33,607 nt of DNA from Syntrophobacteraceae bacterium. GTDB lineage: Bacteria; Desulfobacterota; Syntrophobacteria; Syntrophobacterales; Syntrophobacteraceae. Below are positions 1 to 8,002 of this stretch, in pieces (the stretch's first letter is position 1; the number at the start of each line of letters is the position of its first letter). The DNA is taken from positions 1 through 33,607 of the forward strand of contig JALOOX010000040.1 in NCBI GenBank assembly GCA_025454175.1, in the 5' to 3' direction. The translations under genes were made by a program, and so were the position numbers. The notes under the pieces were generated by a model. It searched no databases. It was not told the DNA's origin and worked only from the letters and a program-made list of their open reading frames with translations.

Positions 1-213
1 CAGGACAGCGTGGTGCGCGTCCGCGAGGGCGGGGAGATCACGGATCGGATCAAGGTGGACACCCACGCCTATGCAGTGATGTTGGGCGGGCCTGAGCGGA
101 GGCACCTCTTCATCTGTGCGTCAGGCTCCCACGATCCTGCAGAGATTCAGCGAAATCCGAGTGCGAGCTTCCAAGTTGCCGAGGTGGGTGTTCCGGGTGC
201 AGGAATACCATGA
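1..213 (+). CDS. SMP-30/gluconolactonase-family protein, C-terminal part (5' end outside window)
   Basis: The open frame enters at base 1 and ends at TGA 211-213, so only about the last 70 residues are present. The stretch reading V-R-E-G-G-E-I-T-D-R-I, then T-H-A-Y-A-V-M-L-G-G and a tail V-G-V-P-G-A-G-I-P is the usual last blade of SMP-30/gluconolactonase/LRE-like six-bladed beta-propellers, which hydrolyse sugar lactones or related esters with a divalent metal. The metal ligands and active site lie upstream of the window. The GTG at base 10 is an internal codon, not the start. A fumarylacetoacetate hydrolase-family gene follows 95 bases later on the same strand, which fits a small sugar-acid or ring-cleavage catabolic run. 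The family call is fairly sure; the substrate is unknown. Confidence 0.72.
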   Translation, partial: QDSVVRVREGGEITDRIKVDTHAYAVMLGGPERRHLFICASGSHDPAEIQRNPSASFQVAEVGVPGAGIP

Positions 214-308
214 TTCGGTGAGGGCTTCGACCCCATCCAGAAGGTAGCGAAGGCAAGAGGATCGAAGTCGAATAGTAAACCGGTCCGGACAAAGAAAGGA
301 AACCCGCC

Positions 309-1343
309 ATGAAACTGATCCGCTTCACCACCGCCCATTCGCCGGACCCCTGTCTCGGCCTCGTCGTCGGCGATCAAGCCGTCTCGTTCGCCGTGCTGCA
401 AAGCAAAGCGGGAAAGTCTTCCCCCCACCTGGCTGACAGCCGATCCTACCTGGCCGGTCTCCCCGAAAGCGAGCGGGCGGCCAGAGAACTGCTTGCGTGG
501 GGCGAAGAGCACCTCGGAGAGCTTGGTGCCGGCGAGCGTTTCCCGCTCAACGCCGTACGCCTGCTGGAGCCGGTTGAGGTCGCCGCCCTGTTCGACTTCG
601 GCCTGACGCCGCGGCATCTGAAGAACTCTGCCGAAACCCTCATGAAGTATGAGAAGGATAACCCGCAGACCGCGCCGCTGCTGCAGGCGTTCGCCAAAGC
701 CGTCATGGCCCCCAAATCCAATTCGTCCGCCGCGGGCCAGCCCGAGCCGCTGTCCTACTACAAGTGCAACATGAACGCCATCGTAGGCGACGGGGAGACC
801 GTCCCCTGGCCGGCTTACACATCACGGCTGGACGTCGAGCCCGAGCTGGCCGTCGTGTACGGGAACGAGAAGCAACCGGTCGCGGGCTTCTGCATCTTCA
901 ACGACATCTCGGCCCGCGACGTCCAGGCCACGGAATTCGTGGGCGGATTCTGCCTGACGAAGGACATGGCGAAGGGCAACCAGCTCGGGCCTTACCTGGT
1001 CACGTCCGATGAAGTGGGGGATCCCTACAACCTCAAGGTGACGGTCTTGGTGAATGGGCAAGTCAAGTACCAGGGATCAACATCCGACATCAGCCACAAG
1101 GCCGAAGACATCTTCGCGTGGCTGGGGTTCATGGCTCCTCCCAAACCCGGTTCCGTGATGGGCTTCGGAACCATCCCCGACTGTACCGGCCTTGACCACG
1201 ACGACTTCATCGACCCCGGGGCCGAGATTCAGATCACGTTCGAGCGACTCGGGACGCTGCGGTGCCGTTTCGCCGAACCTGCGGGGAAGCTGCTGCCGAG
1301 CCGCTGGCCGGTGCGGGAGCCGTTGCAGAAGTACCACGGGTAG
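309..1343 (+). CDS. Fumarylacetoacetate hydrolase (FAH) family protein
   Basis: This 344-residue protein belongs to the FAH fold, whose members cleave C-C bonds of beta-diketo acids, decarboxylate, hydrate or tautomerise, using Mg2+ or Mn2+. The C-terminal two thirds carry the family signatures: L-D-V-E-P-E-L-A-V-V with the paired acidic metal ligands, then F-N-D-I-S-A-R-D-V-Q, the K-D-M-A-K-G-N-Q-L-G-P loop, and a final G-A-E-I-Q-I-T-F-E strand. The N-terminal ~120 residues are the less conserved lid domain. A purine-rich AAAGGA lies just upstream of ATG 309. The stop is 40 bases before the next gene, so the two are probably cotranscribed. No signal peptide is visible, so it is cytosolic. 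The lactonase-like and carboxymuconolactone decarboxylase-like neighbours suggest a sugar-acid or aromatic ring-cleavage pathway. The exact reaction cannot be read from the sequence. Confidence 0.88.
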   Translation: MKLIRFTTAHSPDPCLGLVVGDQAVSFAVLQSKAGKSSPHLADSRSYLAGLPESERAARELLAWGEEHLGELGAGERFPLNAVRLLEPVEVAALFDFGLTPRHLKNSAETLMKYEKDNPQTAPLLQAFAKAVMAPKSNSSAAGQPEPLSYYKCNMNAIVGDGETVPWPAYTSRLDVEPELAVVYGNEKQPVAGFCIFNDISARDVQATEFVGGFCLTKDMAKGNQLGPYLVTSDEVGDPYNLKVTVLVNGQVKYQGSTSDISHKAEDIFAWLGFMAPPKPGSVMGFGTIPDCTGLDHDDFIDPGAEIQITFERLGTLRCRFAEPAGKLLPSRWPVREPLQKYHG

Positions 1344-1383
1344 GTAACATGAGTCTCTGACCATTGCATCGGAGGAAGCTGGT

Positions 1384-1782
1384 ATGGCACAGGAAGAAAC
1401 TCGATACGAACGTGGGCTTGACACCATGCGGGCCATTTTCGGACCCAGGATTGAATCCGCGTTGAAGGGCCTCTCCTCAACCAGTCCCGATCTGGCGCGA
1501 TGCCTGGTCGAATTCCCGTTTGCGGACATCTACACCCGCCCCGGTCTGGATTTGAAGACGCGTGAGATGCTCACGGTTGCAGCCCTCACCGTCCTCGGCT
1601 ACGCGCAGGCGGAGTTGAAGGAGCATATCCAAGGAGCGCTGAACGTCGGCTGCACCCGTGACGAGATCCTGGAGATCATTCTGCAAATGGCCGTGTACGC
1701 GGGTTTCCCTGCCGCACTGGAAGCCGTCAAGACAGCGGCAACCGTGTTCGGGGAGGGAAATGAAACGGAAAAGAAACGGTAG
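1384..1782 (+). CDS. Carboxymuconolactone decarboxylase (CMD) family protein
   Basis: A 132-residue single-domain, all-helical protein of the CMD/AhpD superfamily. The core reads K-T-R-E-M-L-T-V-A-A-L-T followed by E-L-K-E-H-I-Q-G-A-L-N-V-G and E-I-L-E-I-I-L-Q-M-A-V-Y-A-G-F-P-A-A, the arrangement of PcaC-like gamma-carboxymuconolactone decarboxylases. It lacks the C-x-x-C redox pair of AhpD peroxidase partners; only one Cys stands in the helix turn G-C-T-R-D-E. Length is normal for the family. A GGAGG precedes the ATG. It follows the FAH-family gene by 40 bases on the same strand and ends one base before the convergent minus-strand gene. A decarboxylase or isomerase role in the same catabolic route is likely, but many CMD proteins have no known substrate. 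Confidence 0.85.
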   Translation: MAQEETRYERGLDTMRAIFGPRIESALKGLSSTSPDLARCLVEFPFADIYTRPGLDLKTREMLTVAALTVLGYAQAELKEHIQGALNVGCTRDEILEIILQMAVYAGFPAALEAVKTAATVFGEGNETEKKR

Positions 1783-1783
1783 G

Positions 1784-2194
1784 TTAAGCGTGCGCTGAGG
1801 CCGGCACCCAGCGGTACAGTGTGGGGATGGATACGCCCAGGTTCTTCGCCACGTCCCTCGGCGGGATGCCGCCAGCCAGCAGCTTTTTGGCCGACTCGAT
1901 TTTGCTGTCGGTCATCTTGGGTTTGCGACCTCCCTTGCGACCTGGCTGACGGGCAACTTCAAGGCCGGCGCGTGTGCGCTCGACAGTGAGCTCGCGTTCC
2001 ATTTCAGCGAGCCTGGCCATGACATGGAAGAAGAATCGACCCGAGGGAGTGCCCGCGTCGGCAAGAGTCTCATCAATCGTGTGCCCCGCGCCGACCTGGC
2101 CTACAATCATACCAACCGTGACGCGCATGCTGCGAATGCACGCTTTGCCGCCCTTCACTCCGGGCTCTTGGGTGATGCGATCCAGATGTCCCAT
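1784..2194 (-). CDS. Chimeric protein: DUF433 antitoxin-like N-terminus joined to serine-recombinase C-terminus
   Basis: 136 residues with two unrelated halves. Residues 1 to about 44 (M-G-H-L-D-R-I-T-Q, G-G-K-A-C-I-R, M-R-V-T-V-G-M-I-V, G-H-T-I-D-E) match DUF433, the small antitoxin-like family usually paired with a PIN-like toxin. From about residue 46 (G-T-P-S-G-R-F-F-F-H-V-M-A, E-M-E-R-E-L, E-R-T-R-A-G-L) the protein is the C-terminal part of a resolvase/invertase-type serine recombinase, including the long helix, a basic G-R-K-G-G-R-K hinge and a helix-turn-helix at about 95-131 ending L-Y-R-W-V. The recombinase catalytic serine domain is absent, so it cannot recombine DNA. It may still bind DNA. 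An AAGGAG box six bases before ATG 2194 supports expression. It converges on the CMD gene with a one-base gap. Confidence 0.75.
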   Translation of the reverse strand: MGHLDRITQEPGVKGGKACIRSMRVTVGMIVGQVGAGHTIDETLADAGTPSGRFFFHVMARLAEMERELTVERTRAGLEVARQPGRKGGRKPKMTDSKIESAKKLLAGGIPPRDVAKNLGVSIPTLYRWVPASAHA

Positions 2195-2219
2195 TTGTCA
2201 CTCCTTATCGAAACCCGTT

Positions 2220-2249
2220 GAAATGGTATTCGACCGAGAATAACATTTC
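2220..2249. promoter_or_regulatory. Operator-like inverted repeat upstream of the DUF433/recombinase chimera
   Basis: Two 12-base arms, 2220-2231 (GAAATGGTATTC) and 2238-2249 (GAATAACATTTC), are inverted copies matching at 11 of 12 positions around a 6-base spacer. The site is AT-rich inside a GC-rich region and sits 12 bases upstream of the Shine-Dalgarno of the minus-strand gene. That is where an autoregulating antitoxin or DNA-binding protein would bind. The role is inferred from position and symmetry only. Confidence 0.4.
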
Positions 2250-2516
2250 AAAAATCAATTTCGAGAATTGAAAGGCCTTGATTCTTCGTGCTATTTCCCA
2301 ACCTTCCGTGGTCAATTTCATGACTTTCAGGGTTTCCGGTCACCATTCCCGCAAGGAAGTCGGAAAGTCGAGCCCCTGGATTCTTTTGTCAAAAACCGCT
2401 AGCATTGCCTCGGTCTTGCCTGAGCGCGCTGGCGCCAGGCTCCACTGCCCGGGTTTTTTCGCTCATGACTGATCGCCAAGAGCTGATCGCTGAGATCATT
2501 CGAGGAGATGCCGTCC
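2250..2516. other. Intergenic region between divergent genes, no gene seen
   Basis: This stretch separates the minus-strand chimera from the plus-strand TIM-barrel gene and should hold promoters for both. Short open frames here (for example from 2278) have no recognisable family and no convincing ribosome-binding site. No RNA gene or repeat was recognised. Confidence 0.4.
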
Positions 2517-3362
2517 ATGAAGTTCGCTTTCAGCACCAACGCTTTTCGGCAGTTCAGCCTGGCCGACTCCATCCGCATCGTGGCCGAGGCGGGCTACGAG
2601 GGGGTCGAGATCATGGCCGACGTCCCCCATGCCTATCCGCTGCACCTTAATTCCGCCGACGTCCGGGACATCCGCCGGACCCTGGATGACTGCCGCATCG
2701 AAATATCCAACGTCAACGCCTTCATGCACCACGCCGACGGGGACACCTACCATCCTTCGTGGATCGAAAAGGACCCGGCGCTCCGGGCCAAGCGGGTGGA
2801 CTACACCCTGCGGTGCATCGATCTGGCCGCGGAGCTCGGGGCCCGCCACCTCTCGACGGAACCGGGAGGTCCCCTCGAGGACATGAGCCGCGAGGAGGGG
2901 CTCATGCTGTTCAGGGAAGGGCTCAGCCAGGTCGAGGATCGAGCGCGGGAGAGGAATATCCTGGTCCTCGTCGAGCCCGAGCCGGGGCTCCTCATCGAGA
3001 CTTCGCAACAGTTTTTGGAGCTTTTCCGGGACCTGGACCCGGCGGTCTTCGGCCTGAACTTCGATATCGGCCACTTCTTCTGCGTGGGGGAGGACCCTGC
3101 GGCCCGGGTGAAGGACATGCAATCCGTCGCGCATCACTTTCACCTGGAAGACATCGCGGCATCACGGGAACATCACCACCTGATGCTGGGTCAGGGGGCG
3201 ATCGATATACCGCAAGTTCTCGACACAATTGATGAAACTGGGTTCGAAGGGTTTGTCACCGTCGAGCTTTACACCTACGAGGACCGGCCCGTCGAGGCGG
3301 TGCGGGAGGCCATGAAGTATCTGCGGGCCTGGAAGGATGGTCGGCAGGCCGTCAACCCCTGA
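2517..3362 (+). CDS. Sugar phosphate isomerase/epimerase-like TIM-barrel protein (AP-endonuclease 2 fold)
   Basis: 281 residues of the xylose isomerase-like TIM barrel. It opens with the strand M-K-F-A-F-S-T-N-A-F and helix E-A-G-Y-E-G-V-E-I-M-A-D. It carries likely metal ligands at the ends of later strands: E in V-L-V-E-P-E-P-G, D and H in F-D-I-G-H-F, H and E in F-H-L-E-D-I, and E in V-T-V-E-L-Y-T-Y-E. Members isomerise or epimerise sugars and inositols, or act on DNA, with divalent metals. I chose ATG 2517 over ATG 2508 because GAGGAG (2502-2507) abuts 2508 but lies nine bases before 2517. The next gene, a methyltransferase, starts 40 bases downstream, so they may be an operon. No signal peptide. 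The substrate cannot be assigned. Confidence 0.82.
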   Translation: MKFAFSTNAFRQFSLADSIRIVAEAGYEGVEIMADVPHAYPLHLNSADVRDIRRTLDDCRIEISNVNAFMHHADGDTYHPSWIEKDPALRAKRVDYTLRCIDLAAELGARHLSTEPGGPLEDMSREEGLMLFREGLSQVEDRARERNILVLVEPEPGLLIETSQQFLELFRDLDPAVFGLNFDIGHFFCVGEDPAARVKDMQSVAHHFHLEDIAASREHHHLMLGQGAIDIPQVLDTIDETGFEGFVTVELYTYEDRPVEAVREAMKYLRAWKDGRQAVNP

Positions 3363-3402
3363 ACCCGCCATGCTTCAGGGCTGGATGGACATGGAGGGCT
3401 TC

Positions 3403-4200
3403 ATGCCGAAATGGGATGCAGACCAGTATTTGAGGTTCGGCGAGGAACGCACGCAACCGGCGCGAGACCTGGTGGGGCGCATCGAGGTCGCCCATCCCCG
3501 TCGGATCATCGATCTCGGCTGCGGACCGGGCAACAGCACCGCGGTTCTGCGCCGGCGCTGGCCCGAGGCCGAAATCATCGGCGTGGACAGCTCTCGGGAA
3601 ATGATCGAAGCCGCGACCGATGCTCACCCCGAGGGGACGTGGGTTTGGGCTGATGCGGGGGCGTGGAGCGCCAATGATCCCTTCGACATCGTCGCTTCCA
3701 ATGCGGCCCTGCACTGGGTGCCCGATCATGCCGGGCTCTTTCCGCATCTCCTGGCCCAGGTTGCACCGGGCGGGGTTCTGGCCGTCCAGATGCCCGCCCA
3801 TCATCGTTTCCAGCTGCACCACCTCATCCGTGAAGTGGCCGACGATCCCCAATGGCGGGACCTCCTTCAAGGGGCGAGGAACGCCATGACCCGTGAGACC
3901 CCCACCTTCTACTTCGACCTTCTCGAACCGTTGACGTCGCGCCTGTCCATCTGGGAGACCGACTACTATCAGGTCCTCGAAAGCCCACGCGCCATGGTCG
4001 AATGGTTCAAGTCGACGGGCCTCCGACCGTATCTCGAGGCCCTGGAGGACGATCCCCAAAGGCTGCGGTTTGAGGAAAGGCTGGCCGAGGCATTCGCACG
4101 CTCCGTCCCCCCGCGGCAAGACGGCCGTGTGCTCTTTGCCTTCCCTCGCCTCTTCATTTTGGCAACCCCCCATGCCAGCTCGGGCCGACCCAAACCATGA
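3403..4200 (+). CDS. tam: Trans-aconitate 2-methyltransferase-like SAM-dependent methyltransferase
   Basis: 265 residues, close to the roughly 250 of E. coli Tam. The opening W-D-A-D-Q-Y-L-R-F and motif I I-I-D-L-G-C-G-P-G-N-S-T (about residues 36-47) are Tam hallmarks. They are followed by acidic loop G-V-D-S-S-R-E-M-I-E, then N-A-A-L-H-W-V-P-D-H and a post-I A-P-G-G-V-L-A-V-Q-M-P. Tam methylates trans-aconitate, a by-product and inhibitor of the citric acid cycle, with S-adenosylmethionine in the cytosol. GGAGG (3393-3397) five bases before ATG 3403 sets the start. An open frame extends upstream to 3337 but overlaps the previous gene and lacks such a site. It lies 40 bases after the TIM-barrel gene and is convergent with the peptidase gene. 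Confidence 0.85.
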   Translation: MPKWDADQYLRFGEERTQPARDLVGRIEVAHPRRIIDLGCGPGNSTAVLRRRWPEAEIIGVDSSREMIEAATDAHPEGTWVWADAGAWSANDPFDIVASNAALHWVPDHAGLFPHLLAQVAPGGVLAVQMPAHHRFQLHHLIREVADDPQWRDLLQGARNAMTRETPTFYFDLLEPLTSRLSIWETDYYQVLESPRAMVEWFKSTGLRPYLEALEDDPQRLRFEERLAEAFARSVPPRQDGRVLFAFPRLFILATPHASSGRPKP

Positions 4201-4262
4201 AAAGGCCCACGATGCCCCGGCTTTCAACTTGAAACTTGAAACCTTAAACTCGAAACTTCTCT
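4193..4262 (+). repeat. Dispersed intergenic repeat, copy 1
   Basis: Between the convergent tam and peptidase genes, an ATGAAAAGGC box (4197) is followed by tandem 7-base units of the CTTGAAA type. A 23-base run at 4222-4244 is identical to 8101-8123 in the gap between the efflux permease and fusion-protein genes, and the preceding ATGAAAAGGC(C/T)CACG is shared too. The arms could form a hairpin and may act as a bidirectional terminator here; that role is inferred. Confidence 0.6.
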
Positions 4263-4272
4263 TAACAGTCCC

Positions 4273-4791
4273 TCATCGGTAGGTCACCACGATGTGCCCC
4301 GAGAGGGACCCGTTGACGCCCGCCTGCGGGTTGTAGGTCGGGAGCGTCGACCCGGCGCACTCATGGAAACCGTACCACGGGTCGCGGAAAAAGACCGTGC
4401 CGTCCGAGTCCACGAAAGGCACCACGACGAAGTGCCCGCCTCCCCCGGACCATCCGACCCGCACAATGGCCGGGGTCCTCTCCGAAGCGTAGAATTCCAG
4501 GTACCTGAACAGTCCGCCCGGCGTGACGTTGGTCGCTCCGTAGGCTTTCACGCCCTCGGCATTGAGGACGTAGGAGAGGTTCATCATGGCCTCCGTGCCT
4601 CCCGCCAGAGTCCACCTCCCCGGATATAGCTGCGAAAGGCGCCGCGCCTGCCCCTCGCCGTCAACCATGCACTGCATCCGGTAGGCGCCCTCCACCATGG
4701 CCACACAAGCCGGGCCGCAGGAAGTTGAGTATTCCTGCATCAGCACGTAATGCAGCCGTCCCCTGCTGTCCGTGAAAAAGCGTGCTCCCAT
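4273..4791 (-). CDS. Papain-like (C39/AvrRpt2-like) cysteine peptidase domain protein
   Basis: 172 residues with a plausible complete catalytic set of the papain/C39 fold: Q19 (oxyanion), nucleophile C25 in Y-S-T-S-C-G-P-A-C, H120 in G-G-G-G-H-F-V-V-V, and D137 in F-R-D-P-W-Y-G. The protein is just the peptidase domain. No signal peptide or ABC-transporter domain is present, so as read it is cytosolic. It lies 17 bases downstream of the RND permease on the same strand and is probably the last gene of the efflux operon. C39 peptidases classically trim bacteriocin leaders at a double-glycine site while fused to ABC exporters, so an RND partner is unusual. The substrate is unknown, and it could instead be a toxin or a housekeeping protease carried along. 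Confidence 0.7.
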   Translation of the reverse strand: MGARFFTDSRGRLHYVLMQEYSTSCGPACVAMVEGAYRMQCMVDGEGQARRLSQLYPGRWTLAGGTEAMMNLSYVLNAEGVKAYGATNVTPGGLFRYLEFYASERTPAIVRVGWSGGGGHFVVVPFVDSDGTVFFRDPWYGFHECAGSTLPTYNPQAGVNGSLSGHIVVTYR

Positions 4792-4808
4792 AAGCCTCGA
4801 GCCTCCTT

Positions 4809-7800
4809 TTAAGGTTGTACATCCCGATATTGGCCGTGTCTCTTAAGCTCTTTGCGTCGGGCCCGGCGCGCCCTCCATCGCTGGCTCAGCCCCTCCAGCA
4901 GCACGTAGAAGACGGGCACGAAGGGAATGGCCAGAAGCGTCGACGAGATCATGCCCCCGAACACCACGGTCCCGATGGCGCGCTGACTGGCGGCGCCGGC
5001 TCCAGTGGCGATGAGCAGCGGCAGCACCCCCACGATGAAAGTGAACGAGGTCATGACGATGGGACGAAAACGGCGACGGGTCGCCTCGACGGCGGCCTCG
5101 GCCAGGTCCATTCCCTCGCCATGGAGATCCCGCGCGAACTCCACGATCAGGATGGCGTTCTTGCTCGCCAGGGCGATCATCAGCACCAGTCCCACCTGGG
5201 TGTACAGGTTGTTGTCGTATCCCCGGGCGAGCAGGGCCAGGATAACTCCCACCAGGGCCACGGGCACCACCAGGACGATGGCCGCGGGGGATGTCCAGCT
5301 CTCGTAAAGGGCGGCCAGAACCATGTACACGAGGATGATGGAGATGGCATAGATGAAGTAAGCCTGGTAGCCCACCTGCTTTTCCTGGTAGCTCGTCGAG
5401 GTCCAGTCGTAGGCCATCCCCTGGGGCAGGGTGCTCTCGGCCAGCTGCTCCATGAGCCTCAGAGCCTCGCCCGAGCTGAACCCCGGGGCGCTGGAGCCGA
5501 AAATGTTCGCGGCGGGGTAGAGATTATAGCGTGTGATGAGCTCCGAGCCCAGGACCTGCCTGACGTCCAGGAGAGTCCCCAGGGGCACCATTTCCCCGGC
5601 CTGGCTTCGAACATGGAGGCCCTTGACGTCACGGGGCTCCAGGCGAGACGAGCTGTCGGCCTGGACATAGACCTGGAAAACCTGGCCGAACTTGTTGAAG
5701 AGGTTCACAAATGAGGACCCCAGGTACGACTGCAGCGTGGTGAGCACGCCGGCCAGCGGGACCCGGAGGGACTCGGCCTTGGTGCGATCGATGTCCAGGT
5801 AGAGCTGCGGGCTGTTGTTGCTGAACGTGCTGACCAGCCCCCGGACACCGGGCTGCCGGTTCCCGAGCTGAGCCAGCTCCTGGGCGGTCAACTGGAGCTG
5901 AGCAAGGCCCAGGCTCCCACGATCCTGCACCACCATCTGAAAACCGCCCGTCTGGCCCAGGCCGCGAATGGGAGGGGGGATGAGCACGAAGGCGACGGCA
6001 TCCTGGATGGTCGCCAGCTGACGATTGATGTTCCCAACAATGGCCTCCTGGCTCAGCCCGCTTCCCCGTTCGCTCCAGTCCCGGTAGACGAGGAACGTGG
6101 TGGAAATGGTGGAGACGCTGGCGCCGTCGAGGATGGAGAATCCCCCGATATTGACCCAGCTCGCCACGCCCGGCGTCTGGCTCAGGATGTCGTTGATCCG
6201 GTTCGAGACGGCCCGGGACCTCGGCTGGGACGCTCCGTCGGGCAGCCGGGCGATGAGGACCGCATAGCCCTGGTCCTCGGTGGGCAGGAAGCCCGTGGGC
6301 TGGCGCAGGAACTGCCAGAAAGCCGCCGCCACGATCACCACGAAGACCGCCAGCATGAGAACCGGCCGCCTCACCATCCGGGCCACCATGGCCACATAGA
6401 GCTTCGAAACGGCTTCGAAAGTCCGGTTGAAGCCGCGGGCGAGCCAGTTGGGCCGCCTGTCCCCACGGGGCTTCAGCCAGAGCGCGCACTGGACGGGCTT
6501 CAGGGTGAGGGCGTTGATGGCGCTGATGACGGAGGTGGCGGCGATGACCAGGGCAAACTGCCTGAAGATCTGTCCGGTGATCCCGGGCAGGAAGGCCGCC
6601 GGCAGGAAGACCGACACCAGCGCCAGCGTGATGCCCATGACTGGGCCGGTGAGCTCCTGCATGGCCCTGATGGCGGCGTCCTTGGGCGTGAGACCCCTCT
6701 CCACGTAGTAAGAGCTGTTTTCCACGATGATGATGGCGTCGTCCACCACGATCCCGATGGCCAGGACCAGGGCGAAGAGCGTCATGAGGTTCACCGTGAA
6801 GCCCAGGGCCACCATGGCGATGAATGCGCCGATGATGGTGACGGGCACCGTCGTGGCCGGCACCATCGTGCCCCTGAGATCCTGCAGAAACACGAGGATC
6901 ACGATGAGCACCAGGATGGCGGCGATGATGAGGGTCTCGTAGACCTTGGCGATGGCCTGGCGAACGAAGGTGGTGGTATCGAACCGGATGGCGTATTTGA
7001 GGCCCTCGGGAAACTGGCGGCTCATGTCCTCCATGGCCGCGTAGACCTCGTCGGCCACGGCGATGGCGTTGGCATCCGGAAGGGCGAAGACCACGATCTG
7101 GGCGGACCTGCGGCCGGTGGTCATGGCGTAATTGCTGAAAAACTGCTGGCTGAGATCCACCCGGGCCACGTCCCGAATGCGCACGATCCGTGGAGCTTCA
7201 CCCGCCGCGGTCTTGACGATGATGTCCTCGAACTGGCCCGCGTCCGAAAGCCGCCCCAGGGCGTTGATCGTGAACTGGAAGGGATGATCGTCCGGCACGG
7301 GAGGCGCCCCCAGCTGGCCGGAGACCACCTGCACGTTCTGGCTCCGGATGGCCGCCATCACATCCTGGGTCGTCAGTCCGTAGGCTTCGAGCTTCATGGG
7401 ATCCAGCCAGACCCTCATGCCGTAAGGGCCGGCGCCGAACACCCTCACCTGCCCGACCCCGGGTATCCTGGCCAGGGGATACTGCAGGTTGATGACCGAG
7501 TAGTTCGAAAGAAACGCCTCCTCGAACCGGTCGTCCTCGGAATACATGCTCACGACCAGGAGGATGTTGGGAGACACCTTCCTGATGGTGACCCCCTGCT
7601 CCCGAACCCCCTCGGGCAGCTGGGCCAGGGCCGTGTTGACCAGGTTCTGCACCAGGGCCAGCGAAGTGTTGAGATTCGTTCCCACGTTGAAGGTGATGGT
7701 GAGCGAGTACGAGCCGTCGCTGCTGCTGGTGGAGGACATGTAGATCGAGTCCTCGACGCCGTTCACCGCCTGTTCGATGGGCACCCCGATGGTGGAGGCC

Positions 7801-7973
7801 ACCACCTCGGCGCTGGCCCCCGGGTATCGGGTCGTCACCTGGACCGTGGGGGGCACGATCTGGGGGTACTGGGCCACGGGCAGGTTGTAGAGACAGACCA
7901 GCCCGATGATCACCGTGATCAGGGCGATGACGTTGGCGAAGATGGGCCGCTCGATGAAGAACCTGGAGATCAT
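4809..7973 (-). CDS. RND efflux pump inner-membrane permease (AcrB/MexB, HAE1 family)
   Basis: 1054 residues, full length for AcrB-type proton antiporters that pump drugs, solvents or bile-like compounds out through a tripartite complex. The start F-F-I-E-R-P-I-F-A-N-V and P-V-A-Q-Y-P-Q-I-V-P-P-T-V are textbook. The proton-relay residues are present: the Asp pair in G-I-V-V-D-D-A-I-I-I-V-E-N (TM4), Lys in L-A-S-K-N-A-I-L-I-V-E-F-A (TM10), and Arg/Thr in R-R-R-F-R-P-I-V-M-T-S (TM11). Twelve membrane segments and two large periplasmic loops are expected. It ends in a basic tail (R-R-A-R-R-K-E-L-K-R). It is the fourth gene of a minus-strand operon after a small membrane protein, outer-membrane factor and fusion protein. 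A repeat-bearing gap of 194 bases separates it from the fusion-protein gene. Confidence 0.96.
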   Translation of the reverse strand: MISRFFIERPIFANVIALITVIIGLVCLYNLPVAQYPQIVPPTVQVTTRYPGASAEVVASTIGVPIEQAVNGVEDSIYMSSTSSSDGSYSLTITFNVGTNLNTSLALVQNLVNTALAQLPEGVREQGVTIRKVSPNILLVVSMYSEDDRFEEAFLSNYSVINLQYPLARIPGVGQVRVFGAGPYGMRVWLDPMKLEAYGLTTQDVMAAIRSQNVQVVSGQLGAPPVPDDHPFQFTINALGRLSDAGQFEDIIVKTAAGEAPRIVRIRDVARVDLSQQFFSNYAMTTGRRSAQIVVFALPDANAIAVADEVYAAMEDMSRQFPEGLKYAIRFDTTTFVRQAIAKVYETLIIAAILVLIVILVFLQDLRGTMVPATTVPVTIIGAFIAMVALGFTVNLMTLFALVLAIGIVVDDAIIIVENSSYYVERGLTPKDAAIRAMQELTGPVMGITLALVSVFLPAAFLPGITGQIFRQFALVIAATSVISAINALTLKPVQCALWLKPRGDRRPNWLARGFNRTFEAVSKLYVAMVARMVRRPVLMLAVFVVIVAAAFWQFLRQPTGFLPTEDQGYAVLIARLPDGASQPRSRAVSNRINDILSQTPGVASWVNIGGFSILDGASVSTISTTFLVYRDWSERGSGLSQEAIVGNINRQLATIQDAVAFVLIPPPIRGLGQTGGFQMVVQDRGSLGLAQLQLTAQELAQLGNRQPGVRGLVSTFSNNSPQLYLDIDRTKAESLRVPLAGVLTTLQSYLGSSFVNLFNKFGQVFQVYVQADSSSRLEPRDVKGLHVRSQAGEMVPLGTLLDVRQVLGSELITRYNLYPAANIFGSSAPGFSSGEALRLMEQLAESTLPQGMAYDWTSTSYQEKQVGYQAYFIYAISIILVYMVLAALYESWTSPAAIVLVVPVALVGVILALLARGYDNNLYTQVGLVLMIALASKNAILIVEFARDLHGEGMDLAEAAVEATRRRFRPIVMTSFTFIVGVLPLLIATGAGAASQRAIGTVVFGGMISSTLLAIPFVPVFYVLLEGLSQRWRARRARRKELKRHGQYRDVQP

Positions 7974-8002
7974 GGGCCACCTGTGACCGGGGGCGGTTTC
8001 AG

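Noticed and set aside
2278-2472. 64-codon open frame upstream of the TIM-barrel gene
   Set aside because: No family resemblance, no ribosome-binding site, and it lies in a promoter region between divergent genes.
4273-4791. Bacteriocin leader peptidase/exporter
   Set aside because: There is no ABC transporter domain and no obvious double-glycine precursor gene next to it. Only the peptidase fold is supported.
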